From the NCBI GenBank assembly GCA_024742475.1, contig JANSYI010000001.1:186001-250000 (forward strand): 64,000 bases of DNA, read 5' to 3'. This document shows, in pieces, positions 1-6,742 of this stretch (the first letter of the stretch is position 1; each line of letters opens with the position of its first letter). The notes under the pieces are model-generated. The model saw only the letters and a program-made list of their open reading frames with translations, was not told where the DNA came from and searched no databases. The translations under genes were made by a program, and so were the position numbers. This DNA is from a bacterium (GTDB lineage: Bacteria > Myxococcota_A > Polyangia > Nannocystales > Nannocystaceae).

Positions 1-10
1 GCGCGGAGTC

Positions 11-20
11 TCTCATGAGA
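11..20. promoter_or_regulatory. short perfect palindrome in leader region
   Basis: TCTCATGAGA is a perfect 10-base palindrome 46 bases before the first gene. The rest of positions 1-66 shows no convincing coding sequence. It could be an operator or chance, and nothing else supports it. Confidence 0.2.
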
Positions 21-66
21 CACCGCCCCGCTCGATTGACCCCATTCCCCGACTTCCGGTATTCGG

Positions 67-1704
67 ATGCGTATGCGGGTTTGGAAGGGTTTGGTCATCA
101 TTGTGTGTACGTCGTGCGGGGGCGCCGGGGGCTCGGACGCCTTCGACGGCAACAGCGGCTCGAGCTCGACGACGGCCCCGGCGGGCGAGCCGGGCACCTC
201 GAGCTCCACCTCCTTGGGCTCGAGCTCGACCTCCGCCGTCGACGAGACCGGCGTGGACGAACCGAAGCTCGACCTCGCGGTCCCCGACTTCAACCCGCCC
301 GATCCGATGATGCCGACCTGCAACGTGGTCGACGACATGGACGCGGTCGGAGCCTGCGGAGACGAGGCGCCGCCCGACTCGTTCGAGCCCGAGGTGCAGT
401 GGAGCTGGGACGGCGGCCAATCGAGCGTGACGCCGCTGGTCGCCAACCTCACCGACGACAACGGGGACGGAACCATCGACCTCTGCGACATTCCCGACGT
501 GGTCGTGACGACCAACGAGATTCACGTCCTCAACGGGGAGACCGGCGCCGAGCAGTACAGCATGGGCCCGGTGAGCACGTTCGTCACGCCGGCCATCGGG
601 GACATCGACGGTGACGGCGAGCCCGAGATCGTCTCGGCGCGCAACTTCCTCCTCGGCCCCCTCGCGTTCGTGGCGTTCGACACCGATGGTACCGAGCTGT
701 GGACCACCGACGCCATCTGGACCCAAGACCAAGGCGGCGCCGTCGGAATCGCCGACTTCGACAACGACGGGTCGCCGGAGATCTACGCCGACGGCATCAT
801 CCTCTCCTCCACGGGCACGGTGCTGTTCCAGGCGCCCGACCAGGTCGGGTGGACCATCGCCCAGCGCAACACAGCCACCATCGCGGCCGACCTCGACGGC
901 GACGACGACCTCGAGCTCATCCTCGGCCAGAGCGCGTACCACCACGACGGCACCCTCTACTACAACGACACCTCCATCCTCCCGGGGTACCCGCAGGTCG
1001 CCAACCTCGACGCCGATCCCGAGCCCGAGATCATCGTCAACAACGACGGCGGCATCACCATCCTCGAGCACGACGGCAGCATCAAGTTCCAAGACATGAC
1101 GCCCACGGGCGACCCCGCGGGCTTCGGCGCGTGGTTCAGGCCGTCCACCGTTCACGACTTCGACGGCGATGGGGTCTCCGAGTTCGCCGTGAGCTCCGCC
1201 GCCAGCTACAGCGTGTTCGAGCCCAACCTCACCGTGAACTGGACCGTCGGCGTGCAAGACGGCAGCGGTTGGGCCGCGGGCACCGCGTTCGACTTCCTCG
1301 GAGACGGCGTCGCCGAGGCGATGTACGCCGACGAGGCGACCCTGTTCATCTACGGGGACGGCGGGGCAGTCGAGCTTCAGGTCGCTCGCTCCTCCCGAAC
1401 GCTCATCGAGTACCCCGTGGTCGCCGACGTCGACAACGATGGTTCGGCCGAGATCGTGGTCGTCTCGGCCCAGAACTGGGACGATCAGCAGACCTCCCCC
1501 ACCGTGCAGGTCATTCGCGACGTCGAGGACCGCTGGATTCAGGCCCGCCGGATCTGGAATCAGCACACCTACCACGTCACCAACGTGCGCGAAGACGGCA
1601 CCATTCCGTCGGTGGAGCCGCGCTCCTGGGAGCTGCTCAACACCTACCGGACCAACGCGCAGATCGAGAACGGCTCGGTCTGCCAACCCCCACCGGAGGG
1701 CTGA
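67..1704 (+). CDS. FG-GAP (VCBS) repeat lipoprotein
   Basis: Predicted surface lipoprotein of 545 residues. A hydrophobic N-terminus leads into a Cys near residue 17 followed by Gly-Gly, a lipobox-like signal. Residues about 25-80 are a Ser/Thr/Gly-rich linker. From about residue 120 on there are roughly eight Asp-rich loops of the FG-GAP type, such as DIDGDGEPEIV, DFDNDGSPEIY and DVDNDGSAEIV, expected to bind Ca2+ and form a beta-propeller. Such proteins usually act in adhesion or binding outside the cell, but no specific ligand can be read here. ATG at 73 is an alternative start: TATTCG at 60-65 would place it about 8 nt downstream of a weak -10. The long opposite-strand frame across this gene is a shadow. 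Confidence 0.85.
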   Translation: MRMRVWKGLVIIVCTSCGGAGGSDAFDGNSGSSSTTAPAGEPGTSSSTSLGSSSTSAVDETGVDEPKLDLAVPDFNPPDPMMPTCNVVDDMDAVGACGDEAPPDSFEPEVQWSWDGGQSSVTPLVANLTDDNGDGTIDLCDIPDVVVTTNEIHVLNGETGAEQYSMGPVSTFVTPAIGDIDGDGEPEIVSARNFLLGPLAFVAFDTDGTELWTTDAIWTQDQGGAVGIADFDNDGSPEIYADGIILSSTGTVLFQAPDQVGWTIAQRNTATIAADLDGDDDLELILGQSAYHHDGTLYYNDTSILPGYPQVANLDADPEPEIIVNNDGGITILEHDGSIKFQDMTPTGDPAGFGAWFRPSTVHDFDGDGVSEFAVSSAASYSVFEPNLTVNWTVGVQDGSGWAAGTAFDFLGDGVAEAMYADEATLFIYGDGGAVELQVARSSRTLIEYPVVADVDNDGSAEIVVVSAQNWDDQQTSPTVQVIRDVEDRWIQARRIWNQHTYHVTNVREDGTIPSVEPRSWELLNTYRTNAQIENGSVCQPPPEG

Positions 1705-1716
1705 GGTCAGCGAAAC

Positions 1717-1739
1717 TCAGCGAACACTTTGTTCGCTGA
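1717..1739. promoter_or_regulatory. 10-bp-arm palindrome upstream of TIGR02147-type regulator
   Basis: TCAGCGAACA, a 3-base spacer (CTT), then TGTTCGCTGA: both arms match perfectly. It lies just before a candidate -35 at 1744 and 13 bases after the stop of the upstream gene. A further half-site copy (GTCAGCGAA) starts at 1707. There is no T-run, so an operator for the downstream regulator is more likely than a terminator. Confidence 0.6.
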
Positions 1740-1743
1740 CAGG

Positions 1744-1771
1744 TTGTATCTGCATGGGGGCCGAGTACTCT
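1744..1771 (+). promoter_or_regulatory. candidate promoter, leaderless start for TIGR02147-type regulator
   Basis: TTGTAT at 1744-1749, 16 bases, then TACTCT at 1766-1771. The GTG at 1781 follows 9 bases later, close to the expected +1. This favours GTG 1781 over ATG 1754, because the ATG lies upstream of the -10. Confidence 0.5.
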
Positions 1772-1780
1772 GGGCGCGCG

Positions 1781-2560
1781 GTGCAGTCGCCCAGCTACCA
1801 GAGCCTCCTGCGCGAGGAGTTGGCCCACCGCCAGTCCCGCAACGCGGGGTACTCGTTCCGGGCCTTCGCGCGCGACCTCGGCATCGCAGTCTCGACGCTC
1901 AGCGAGGTCCTCGGCGGCGTCAAAGGCATCTCCGCGGCCAGGGCGCGCAAGCTCGCCAAGCGCCTCGGGCTCACCGCAGACCTCCGAGAGCTCTTCGTGC
2001 TCTCCGCCCGAGCCCAGCACGCCCGCTCGGCTGTCGAACGCGAGGCCGCCGCCGCATCGCTCGCCGAGCTCACGCGAGCTGCCCCGAAGGCGCCTCCCAA
2101 CACGCTCGCGATCGTCAGCTGGGTCGTAGAGGCCGTGCTCAAGATCTCCGAGCGTCGCGGCGTCGTGCTCGACGTCGACCAGGTGGCCGCGTCGCTCGGG
2201 GCGCCAGCGGACGTGGTCCGATTTGCGCGCCGGTTCCTCACCCGACTCGGCTTTCTCGAGGGCACGCCGAAGAGCCGCGCGTTCTTGGCGTTCCTCGGCG
2301 CGGGCCGGCGGATCAACGTCGACAACCGGCAGCTCCTGCGACGCGCGATCGAAGCCAACGAACGACCCTCGCCCAGCGATCGGTTCTGGCGAGAACCGCT
2401 CCTGCTCGACGCGCGCGGACTGGCCAAGGCCACCGCCCTCGTCGAGCGGTGCTTCGAAGACATCAAACGACTCGAGGACAATGGACCCAAGAGCGACCTC
2501 TTCTACGTCACGACCCAGCTCTTTCAGGTGTCGGATATCGAACACCACGGTGAATCATGA
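1781..2560 (+). CDS. TIGR02147 (DUF4423-type) family transcriptional regulator
   Basis: 259 residues from the GTG at 1781. ATG 1754 would add nine residues but lies upstream of a TACTCT hexamer. Residues about 1-60 form an HTH: SYQSLLREEL opens as family members do, followed by FRAFARDLGIAVSTLSEVL and a Lys/Arg-rich helix. The C-terminal half carries the winged region and ends in DLFYVTTQLFQVS, like the closing strand of the TIGR02147 family seen in Fibrobacter, Bdellovibrio and myxobacteria. It probably binds the palindrome at 1717-1739. Its stop overlaps the next start by four bases (ATGA), so regulator, VOC protein and MmcQ-like protein form one coupled unit. The regulated signal is unknown. 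Confidence 0.85.
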   Translation: MQSPSYQSLLREELAHRQSRNAGYSFRAFARDLGIAVSTLSEVLGGVKGISAARARKLAKRLGLTADLRELFVLSARAQHARSAVEREAAAASLAELTRAAPKAPPNTLAIVSWVVEAVLKISERRGVVLDVDQVAASLGAPADVVRFARRFLTRLGFLEGTPKSRAFLAFLGAGRRINVDNRQLLRRAIEANERPSPSDRFWREPLLLDARGLAKATALVERCFEDIKRLEDNGPKSDLFYVTTQLFQVSDIEHHGES

Positions 2561-2904
2561 TCAAAGAACTCAACAGCATCATCATGTACTCGCAGGACCT
2601 CGAAGCAGCGAAGCGCTGGTATCGAGAGGTCCTGGGCTTCGAGCTCCTCTACCACGTGCCGCACGCGTTCCTCTCGATGAGGCACCCGCAGATGGGACGG
2701 CTCGATTTTCACCCGACCGATGATCCTGCGAACATCGGCAAGGGGCCCTTGCCCAACTACGCGGTCGATGACGTCGCTGCCGTCAAGGCGTGGCTCGAAG
2801 GCAACGGTGTCAAGGTCAGCGACGTGCAGCAGGTCAACGACAGCCCTCGACATGCCTGGTTCTGGGACCACGAGGGCAACGTCCTCGGCCTCGAGGAGAA
2901 CTGA
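2557..2904 (+). CDS. VOC (glyoxalase/bleomycin-resistance) family protein
   Basis: 115 residues, one complete VOC fold of two beta-alpha-beta-beta-beta units. The opening SIIMYSQDLEAAKRWYREVL and the closing HAWFWDHEGNVLGLEE are typical of dioxygenase/glyoxalase-like proteins. Candidate metal ligands are His98 and the Glu of the last strand. The substrate cannot be inferred. Start ATG 2557 overlaps the preceding stop by four bases, indicating translational coupling to the regulator. Confidence 0.85.
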   Translation: MIKELNSIIMYSQDLEAAKRWYREVLGFELLYHVPHAFLSMRHPQMGRLDFHPTDDPANIGKGPLPNYAVDDVAAVKAWLEGNGVKVSDVQQVNDSPRHAWFWDHEGNVLGLEEN

Positions 2905-2910
2905 GCGCTC

Positions 2911-3273
2911 ATGTCCAAGGCAGCGCAACGCGCAACGGAGGCGCTCCGAGCGTATGGTCTCGAGTTTCCCGGCGCGCACATCAAGAGCCCCTGGCCCAAC
3001 CACGCCGACCTCGCGGTCGCTGACAAGACGTTCGCTTATCTGGGCAAGGGCGAGGGGCCCTTCTCGATCAGCTGCAAGCTGCCCGAGACATCGGCCGTGG
3101 CGCTGGAGCTGCCCTTCACCGAGCCCACCGGCTACGGGCTCGGGAAGTGGGGCTGGGTGACGGCCACGATCGAGCGCGGGAAGATTCCGCTCTCCATGCT
3201 CGAGGCGTGGATCGAAGAGAGCTACCGGGCGCAGGCGCCCAAGCGGCTGATCAAAGAGCTCGACGCTCGGTAG
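2911..3273 (+). CDS. MmcQ/YjbR family protein
   Basis: 120 residues, the usual length of the MmcQ/YjbR (CyaY-like fold) family. Recognisable features are the N-terminal ALRAYGLEFPGAH, the DLAVADKTFAYL strand, the GKWGWVTATI segment and a C-terminal helix with SYRAQAPKRLIKEL. The molecular role of this family is not established; double-wing DNA binding has been suggested. It begins six bases after the VOC gene, with GAGGAGAA ahead of the ATG as a ribosome site. Confidence 0.85.
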   Translation: MSKAAQRATEALRAYGLEFPGAHIKSPWPNHADLAVADKTFAYLGKGEGPFSISCKLPETSAVALELPFTEPTGYGLGKWGWVTATIERGKIPLSMLEAWIEESYRAQAPKRLIKELDAR

Positions 3274-3280
3274 GGCTGCT

Positions 3281-3577
3281 TCAGATGTCGGTCGCCAGGG
3301 TGATGAGCTCCGAGATGAAGTGACCGCGAATTCGAATGAGGCTCTCGTGGTGTGCCGAGACCCTCGAGGTGATGTTCTCACCGGATGGCCCGTGAATGTC
3401 GCCGTCGATGTCGTCGCCGTCGAAGATGTACTCGCGGGTCTCGAGATCGGAGACGAGCGCGGCCTCGTCGGCGTCCTGGTCGGTCTTCGAGGGGGCCTTG
3501 GAGGATGGTCTCGCCTGCGCGAGGGCGGGCACGGTCAGGGCTGCGGCGAGGGCGACTGTGGGAAGGGTCTTGGGCAT
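3281..3577 (-). other. possible internal start: 98-residue secreted protein within the sigma factor frame
   Basis: ATG 3577 is in frame with the sigma factor and is preceded by AGAGGAA about 10 bases upstream. The 98 residues would have a signal peptide (MPKTLPTVALAAALTVPALA), a Lys/Ser/Asp linker, the acidic FDGDDIDGDIHGPSGE and the terminal SLIRIRGHFISELI motif. I recall free-standing proteins of this shape in related genomes. Whether it is made alone, as the tail of the sigma factor, or both cannot be told from sequence. Confidence 0.45.
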
Positions 3578-4303
3578 GGGTGATGTGTTCCTCTCGACCT
3601 GCACCTTGGCCGGGCCCGGGGCTTTCCGTGCGCTCGTGATCTCCGGCTCCCCCAAGGTGACGTTGGCCACGACGACGGGCGGCGCCTCGTGGGCGCGCTC
3701 GATCGAGGGGACGACGACCGCGGCGGCCAACACCGTCGACAGCGAAGCGGTCGCGGCCTTGGGCATGCTCCAACGCAGCCCCCACCACGCCGACGCCGCT
3801 GCGACTCCGCGGCGCCGCTGCTCCACGACGTCGTCGAAGCGGCGACGGGCCGCCCGTAAGCGCGCGTAGACGGTGTTGAGGTTGGCGCCCAGCCGCGCGG
3901 CGATCTCCGGCCCGGAGCAGCCCTCGATCTCCGAGAGCACGAACACCGCGCACTTGTCTTCGTCGAGCGAGTCGAGGAACGCGCGCAGCATGTCGCGGGC
4001 CTGAGCCCGGGCGACGAGCTCGTCGGGGGTGGCCACGTCGAGGGCCGGCTGCGCCGCGAATGCGGTGCACAGCCTCGTGCGTCGCCGGCTCGAACGACGC
4101 TGCGTGGACGCGACACCCCGCGCAATGCCCCACAGCCAGCTCGACAGGGATCGCCGTGTGTCGTACTCGGCGAATCGCCGCGCGAGGACGAGGAACACCT
4201 CCTGGCTGGCGTCTTCGAGCTGACTTAGCTCGACGCCGAGCTGGCGCAGGGCACCTTGCACCATCGCCGAGTAGTCGCGAACGATGCGGTCGAGCTCGGT
4301 CAT
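3281..4303 (-). CDS. sigma-70 family (ECF-like) sigma factor with membrane segment, read through into a secreted-type tail
   Basis: 340 residues from ATG 4303; the open frame continues to 4414, but MTELDRIVRDYSAMVQ is the usual sigma start. Residues about 1-90 are sigma region 2 (LEDASQEVFLVLARRF, SSWLWGIARGVAS). Residues about 105-170 are region 4 (CAVFVLSEIEGCSGPEIAARL). A hydrophobic segment follows at about residues 190-205, then a Pro-rich stretch. The last 98 residues start with Met at 3577 and look like an independent secreted protein: a signal peptide ending ALAQA, an acidic linker, and SLIRIRGHFISELI, a short C-terminal motif found in myxobacterial envelope proteins. A good ribosome site (AGAGGAA) precedes ATG 3577, so an internal start may make the tail separately. 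Convergent with the operon ending at 3273. Confidence 0.8.
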   Translation of the reverse strand: MTELDRIVRDYSAMVQGALRQLGVELSQLEDASQEVFLVLARRFAEYDTRRSLSSWLWGIARGVASTQRRSSRRRTRLCTAFAAQPALDVATPDELVARAQARDMLRAFLDSLDEDKCAVFVLSEIEGCSGPEIAARLGANLNTVYARLRAARRRFDDVVEQRRRGVAAASAWWGLRWSMPKAATASLSTVLAAAVVVPSIERAHEAPPVVVANVTLGEPEITSARKAPGPAKVQVERNTSPMPKTLPTVALAAALTVPALAQARPSSKAPSKTDQDADEAALVSDLETREYIFDGDDIDGDIHGPSGENITSRVSAHHESLIRIRGHFISELITLATDI

Positions 4304-4406
4304 CGAGACGCACGTTGGCCGGCTGCAGTTCGATCCGTGTCCAGTCACCCAAGGAATTGAAACGGGCGAGCGGGCCGAGGGTTCCCGAGGGGTTTGCGGC
4401 AAACCA

Positions 4407-4420
4407 TGAACCATGATTCA
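4407..4420. promoter_or_regulatory. candidate TetR operator
   Basis: TGAACCATGATTCA is a 14-base near-palindrome with one mismatched pair, 14 bases before the TetR start. A second small inverted repeat (GGTTTG-CGG-CAAACC) sits at 4391-4405. The placement suits autoregulation by the TetR protein and possibly control of the divergent sigma gene. Confidence 0.4.
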
Positions 4421-4434
4421 CTTCTTCAGTAGCG

Positions 4435-5049
4435 ATGGTGTATCGGCCCACGGCGAAGACGCGCGCTCGCAAAGAAGCGCAGCGGGAGCTGCTGCTCGGC
4501 GCGGCACGCTCGTTGGTGGCACAGCGCGGCTTTGCCGGCGCCTCCATGCAGGCGGTCGCCCGCGAGGCTGGCGTCGCGACCGGCACGCTGTACCGCTACT
4601 TCCCCTCGAAGGCGGACTTGTTCGTCGAGGTGTTCACCGCCGTGTCGTCCCACGAGGTCCAGACCATGGCTCGCGCCACCGAGGGCCACACGACCGCCAC
4701 CGAGGCCCTGGGCGCAGCGATCCGCACCTGGGCCTCTCGCGCGTTCGAGGGCCGCACGCTCGCCTACGCCCTCATCGCCGAGCCGGTGATGCCCGAGGTC
4801 GAGGCTGCCCGCCTCCGCCTGCGCCGAGACTATGTCGAGGTCCTCAAACGAACCCTGGTCGACGGATGCGAGCGCGGCGAGTTCTCACTGCGCAGCGTCG
4901 ACGTGGCCGCGGCGGCGATCGTGGGCGCGCTGGCCGAGGGCGTCGTCGGGCCTCTGTGTGCCAGCGACACGCCCACCTCTCGCGATGCGCTCATCGCCGA
5001 CCTCACACACTTCTGCCTGCAAGCCGTCACCCCGAGCCGTCCATCATGA
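4435..5049 (+). CDS. TetR/AcrR family transcriptional regulator
   Basis: 204 residues, normal for the family. The HTH is clear at about residues 15-65: ELLLGAARSLVAQRGFAG, then MQAVAREAGVATGTLYRYF and the FPSKADLF turn. The C-terminal two thirds are the usual all-helical ligand domain. The stop overlaps the start of the AidB-type gene (ATGA), so the two are translationally coupled. By analogy, the regulator probably responds to an acyl-CoA, lipid or small toxic ligand linked to that enzyme. Confidence 0.9.
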   Translation: MVYRPTAKTRARKEAQRELLLGAARSLVAQRGFAGASMQAVAREAGVATGTLYRYFPSKADLFVEVFTAVSSHEVQTMARATEGHTTATEALGAAIRTWASRAFEGRTLAYALIAEPVMPEVEAARLRLRRDYVEVLKRTLVDGCERGEFSLRSVDVAAAAIVGALAEGVVGPLCASDTPTSRDALIADLTHFCLQAVTPSRPS

Positions 5050-6713
5050 TCCCCCACGCTCCTCACACTTCACTGCCCACGCACTCGGTCGAAAACCAGG
5101 TCCCCGAGCTGCCCGCGTTCGACTTGTACTCGGCCGACACCGCGCTGCAAGAGGCCGTGCATCGCAACGGCGGGGCGTGGGCCGAAGAGCGCCTGATCGC
5201 GCTGGGCACCGAAGTCGGGACGCCCGAGATGTTTCATCTGGGCCACCTCGCCAACAAACACGCGCCCGAGCTGCAGACCTTCGACCGCTTCGGCCACCGC
5301 ATCGACGAGGTGGAGTTCCACCCCGCGTATCACCAGCTGATGGATGTCGCCGCGCGTCACCAGCTGCCGACGCTGCCCTGGAAGGAGCGCAGGCCGGGCG
5401 CCAACGTGGCGCGCACCGCCTTGATGCACCTGCTCACCCAGGTCGAAGCCGGGGTGCTGTGCCCGGTGAGCATGACCTACGCCGTAATGCCCGCGCTCAT
5501 GGCCCAGCCGGAGGTCGCCGAGGTGTGGGCGCCTCGCATCCTCGCGGCCGAGTACGACCCGCGCCTCGTTCCGGCCGAGCACAAGCGCGGCGTGACGTTC
5601 GGCATGGCGATGACCGAGAAGCAGGGGGGCAGCGACGTGCGCGCCAACAGCACCGTGGCGCGTCCCATCGGGGATGGCGGACCGGGCGGGGAGTACCTGC
5701 TGACCGGGCACAAATGGTTCTGCTCGGCGCCGATGTCCGACGCCTTCTTGACCCTGGCGCACACCCAGCGGGGTCTGTCGTGTTTCCTCGTCCCGCGCTT
5801 TCGTCCCGACGGCACCCGCAACACCATCTTCGTGCAGCGCCTCAAGAACAAGCTCGGCAATCGGAGCAACGCCAGCAGCGAGATCGAATATCACGACGCC
5901 TGGGCCCAGATGGTCGGCCCCGAAGGCAAGGGCGTCCGCACGATCGTCGCGATGGTGCACCACACCCGCCTCGACGCGGGCTGTGCCCCGGTGGGCATGA
6001 TGCGGCAGGCGCTCACCCGCGCCGTGCACCACGTCAGGCACCGCAAGGCATTCGGCAAGCGCCTCATCGAGCAGCCGCTCATGCGCAACGTCATCGCCGA
6101 CATCGCGCTGGACGTCGAGGCATGCACCGCCATGGCGTTTCGGGTCGCGCGCTCCTTCGACGAGTCGGCCGATGACGAGGACCAGGCGCGCTTCAGCCGG
6201 CTGGCCACCGCGGTCAACAAGTACTGGACCAACAAGCGCTGTCCGCAGCTCATCTACGAGTGTCTCGAGTGCCACGGCGGCGCCGGCTACATCGAAGAGT
6301 CGATCATGCCGCGCATGTTCCGGGAGTCGCCGCTCAACAGCATCTGGGAGGGCTCGGGCAATGTGATCTGTTTGGACGTGCTGCGCGCGATTCACCGCGA
6401 CCCGGCTTGCTTCGAGGTGTTCGCCGCGGAGGTCGAGGACGGGGCGTCGGGAGACGCCGACATCCTCGGCGTCTTGGGCGAGGTCAAGGCGATGCTCACC
6501 GATCCTGCGTCGCTCGAGCCCCGCGCGCGCCGCTTCACCGAGATGCTCGCAATGCTGCTGCAAGCGTCCCTGTTGCGCAGGCACGGCCCCCAGCCGATCG
6601 CCGACGCGTTCATCGCCGCCAGACTTCGCAGCAACGCGGGGGTCGCCTATGGCACGCTCCCCGCAGGCGTGGACCAAGACCTCTTGATCTCGCGCTCGAC
6701 GCCGCCAGCGTAG
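5046..6713 (+). CDS. aidB: AidB-type acyl-CoA dehydrogenase family protein
   Basis: 555 residues, close to E. coli AidB (541). Hallmarks in order: VPELPAFDLYSADTALQEAV at the N-terminus, VEAGVLCPVSMTYA, GMAMTEKQGGSDV, GHKWFCSAPMSDA, KLGNRSNASSEIE, FGKRLIEQPLMRNVIADIAL and NSIWEGSGNVICLDVLR. The Glu of WEGSG is at the catalytic-base position of the family. AidB proteins bind FAD and DNA and belong to the adaptive alkylation response; their true substrate is unsettled. Coupling to a TetR regulator instead of Ada, and a halogenase-like gene downstream, make a metabolic role equally possible. Start ATG 5046 overlaps the TetR stop by four bases; the frame is open further upstream, but that part is a shadow of the TetR gene. 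Confidence 0.88.
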   Translation: MIPHAPHTSLPTHSVENQVPELPAFDLYSADTALQEAVHRNGGAWAEERLIALGTEVGTPEMFHLGHLANKHAPELQTFDRFGHRIDEVEFHPAYHQLMDVAARHQLPTLPWKERRPGANVARTALMHLLTQVEAGVLCPVSMTYAVMPALMAQPEVAEVWAPRILAAEYDPRLVPAEHKRGVTFGMAMTEKQGGSDVRANSTVARPIGDGGPGGEYLLTGHKWFCSAPMSDAFLTLAHTQRGLSCFLVPRFRPDGTRNTIFVQRLKNKLGNRSNASSEIEYHDAWAQMVGPEGKGVRTIVAMVHHTRLDAGCAPVGMMRQALTRAVHHVRHRKAFGKRLIEQPLMRNVIADIALDVEACTAMAFRVARSFDESADDEDQARFSRLATAVNKYWTNKRCPQLIYECLECHGGAGYIEESIMPRMFRESPLNSIWEGSGNVICLDVLRAIHRDPACFEVFAAEVEDGASGDADILGVLGEVKAMLTDPASLEPRARRFTEMLAMLLQASLLRRHGPQPIADAFIAARLRSNAGVAYGTLPAGVDQDLLISRSTPPA

Positions 6714-6727
6714 CGGGGCATACGCGG

Positions 6728-6733
6728 TACTCT
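6728..6733 (+). promoter_or_regulatory. candidate -10 (TACTCT), leaderless start of halogenase-like gene
   Basis: TACTCT followed by 9 bases and ATG 6743, within a 29-base gap after the AidB-type gene. The gene may therefore have its own promoter as well as read-through. No clear -35 is visible. Confidence 0.5.
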
Positions 6734-6742
6734 TCGGTCGCG

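Noticed and set aside
13..1686. 557-codon open frame on the minus strand across the FG-GAP lipoprotein gene
   Set aside because: It mirrors the Asp-rich repeats of the plus-strand gene (Val/Asp/Gly/Arg-rich, no signal or domain), a normal shadow in GC-rich DNA.
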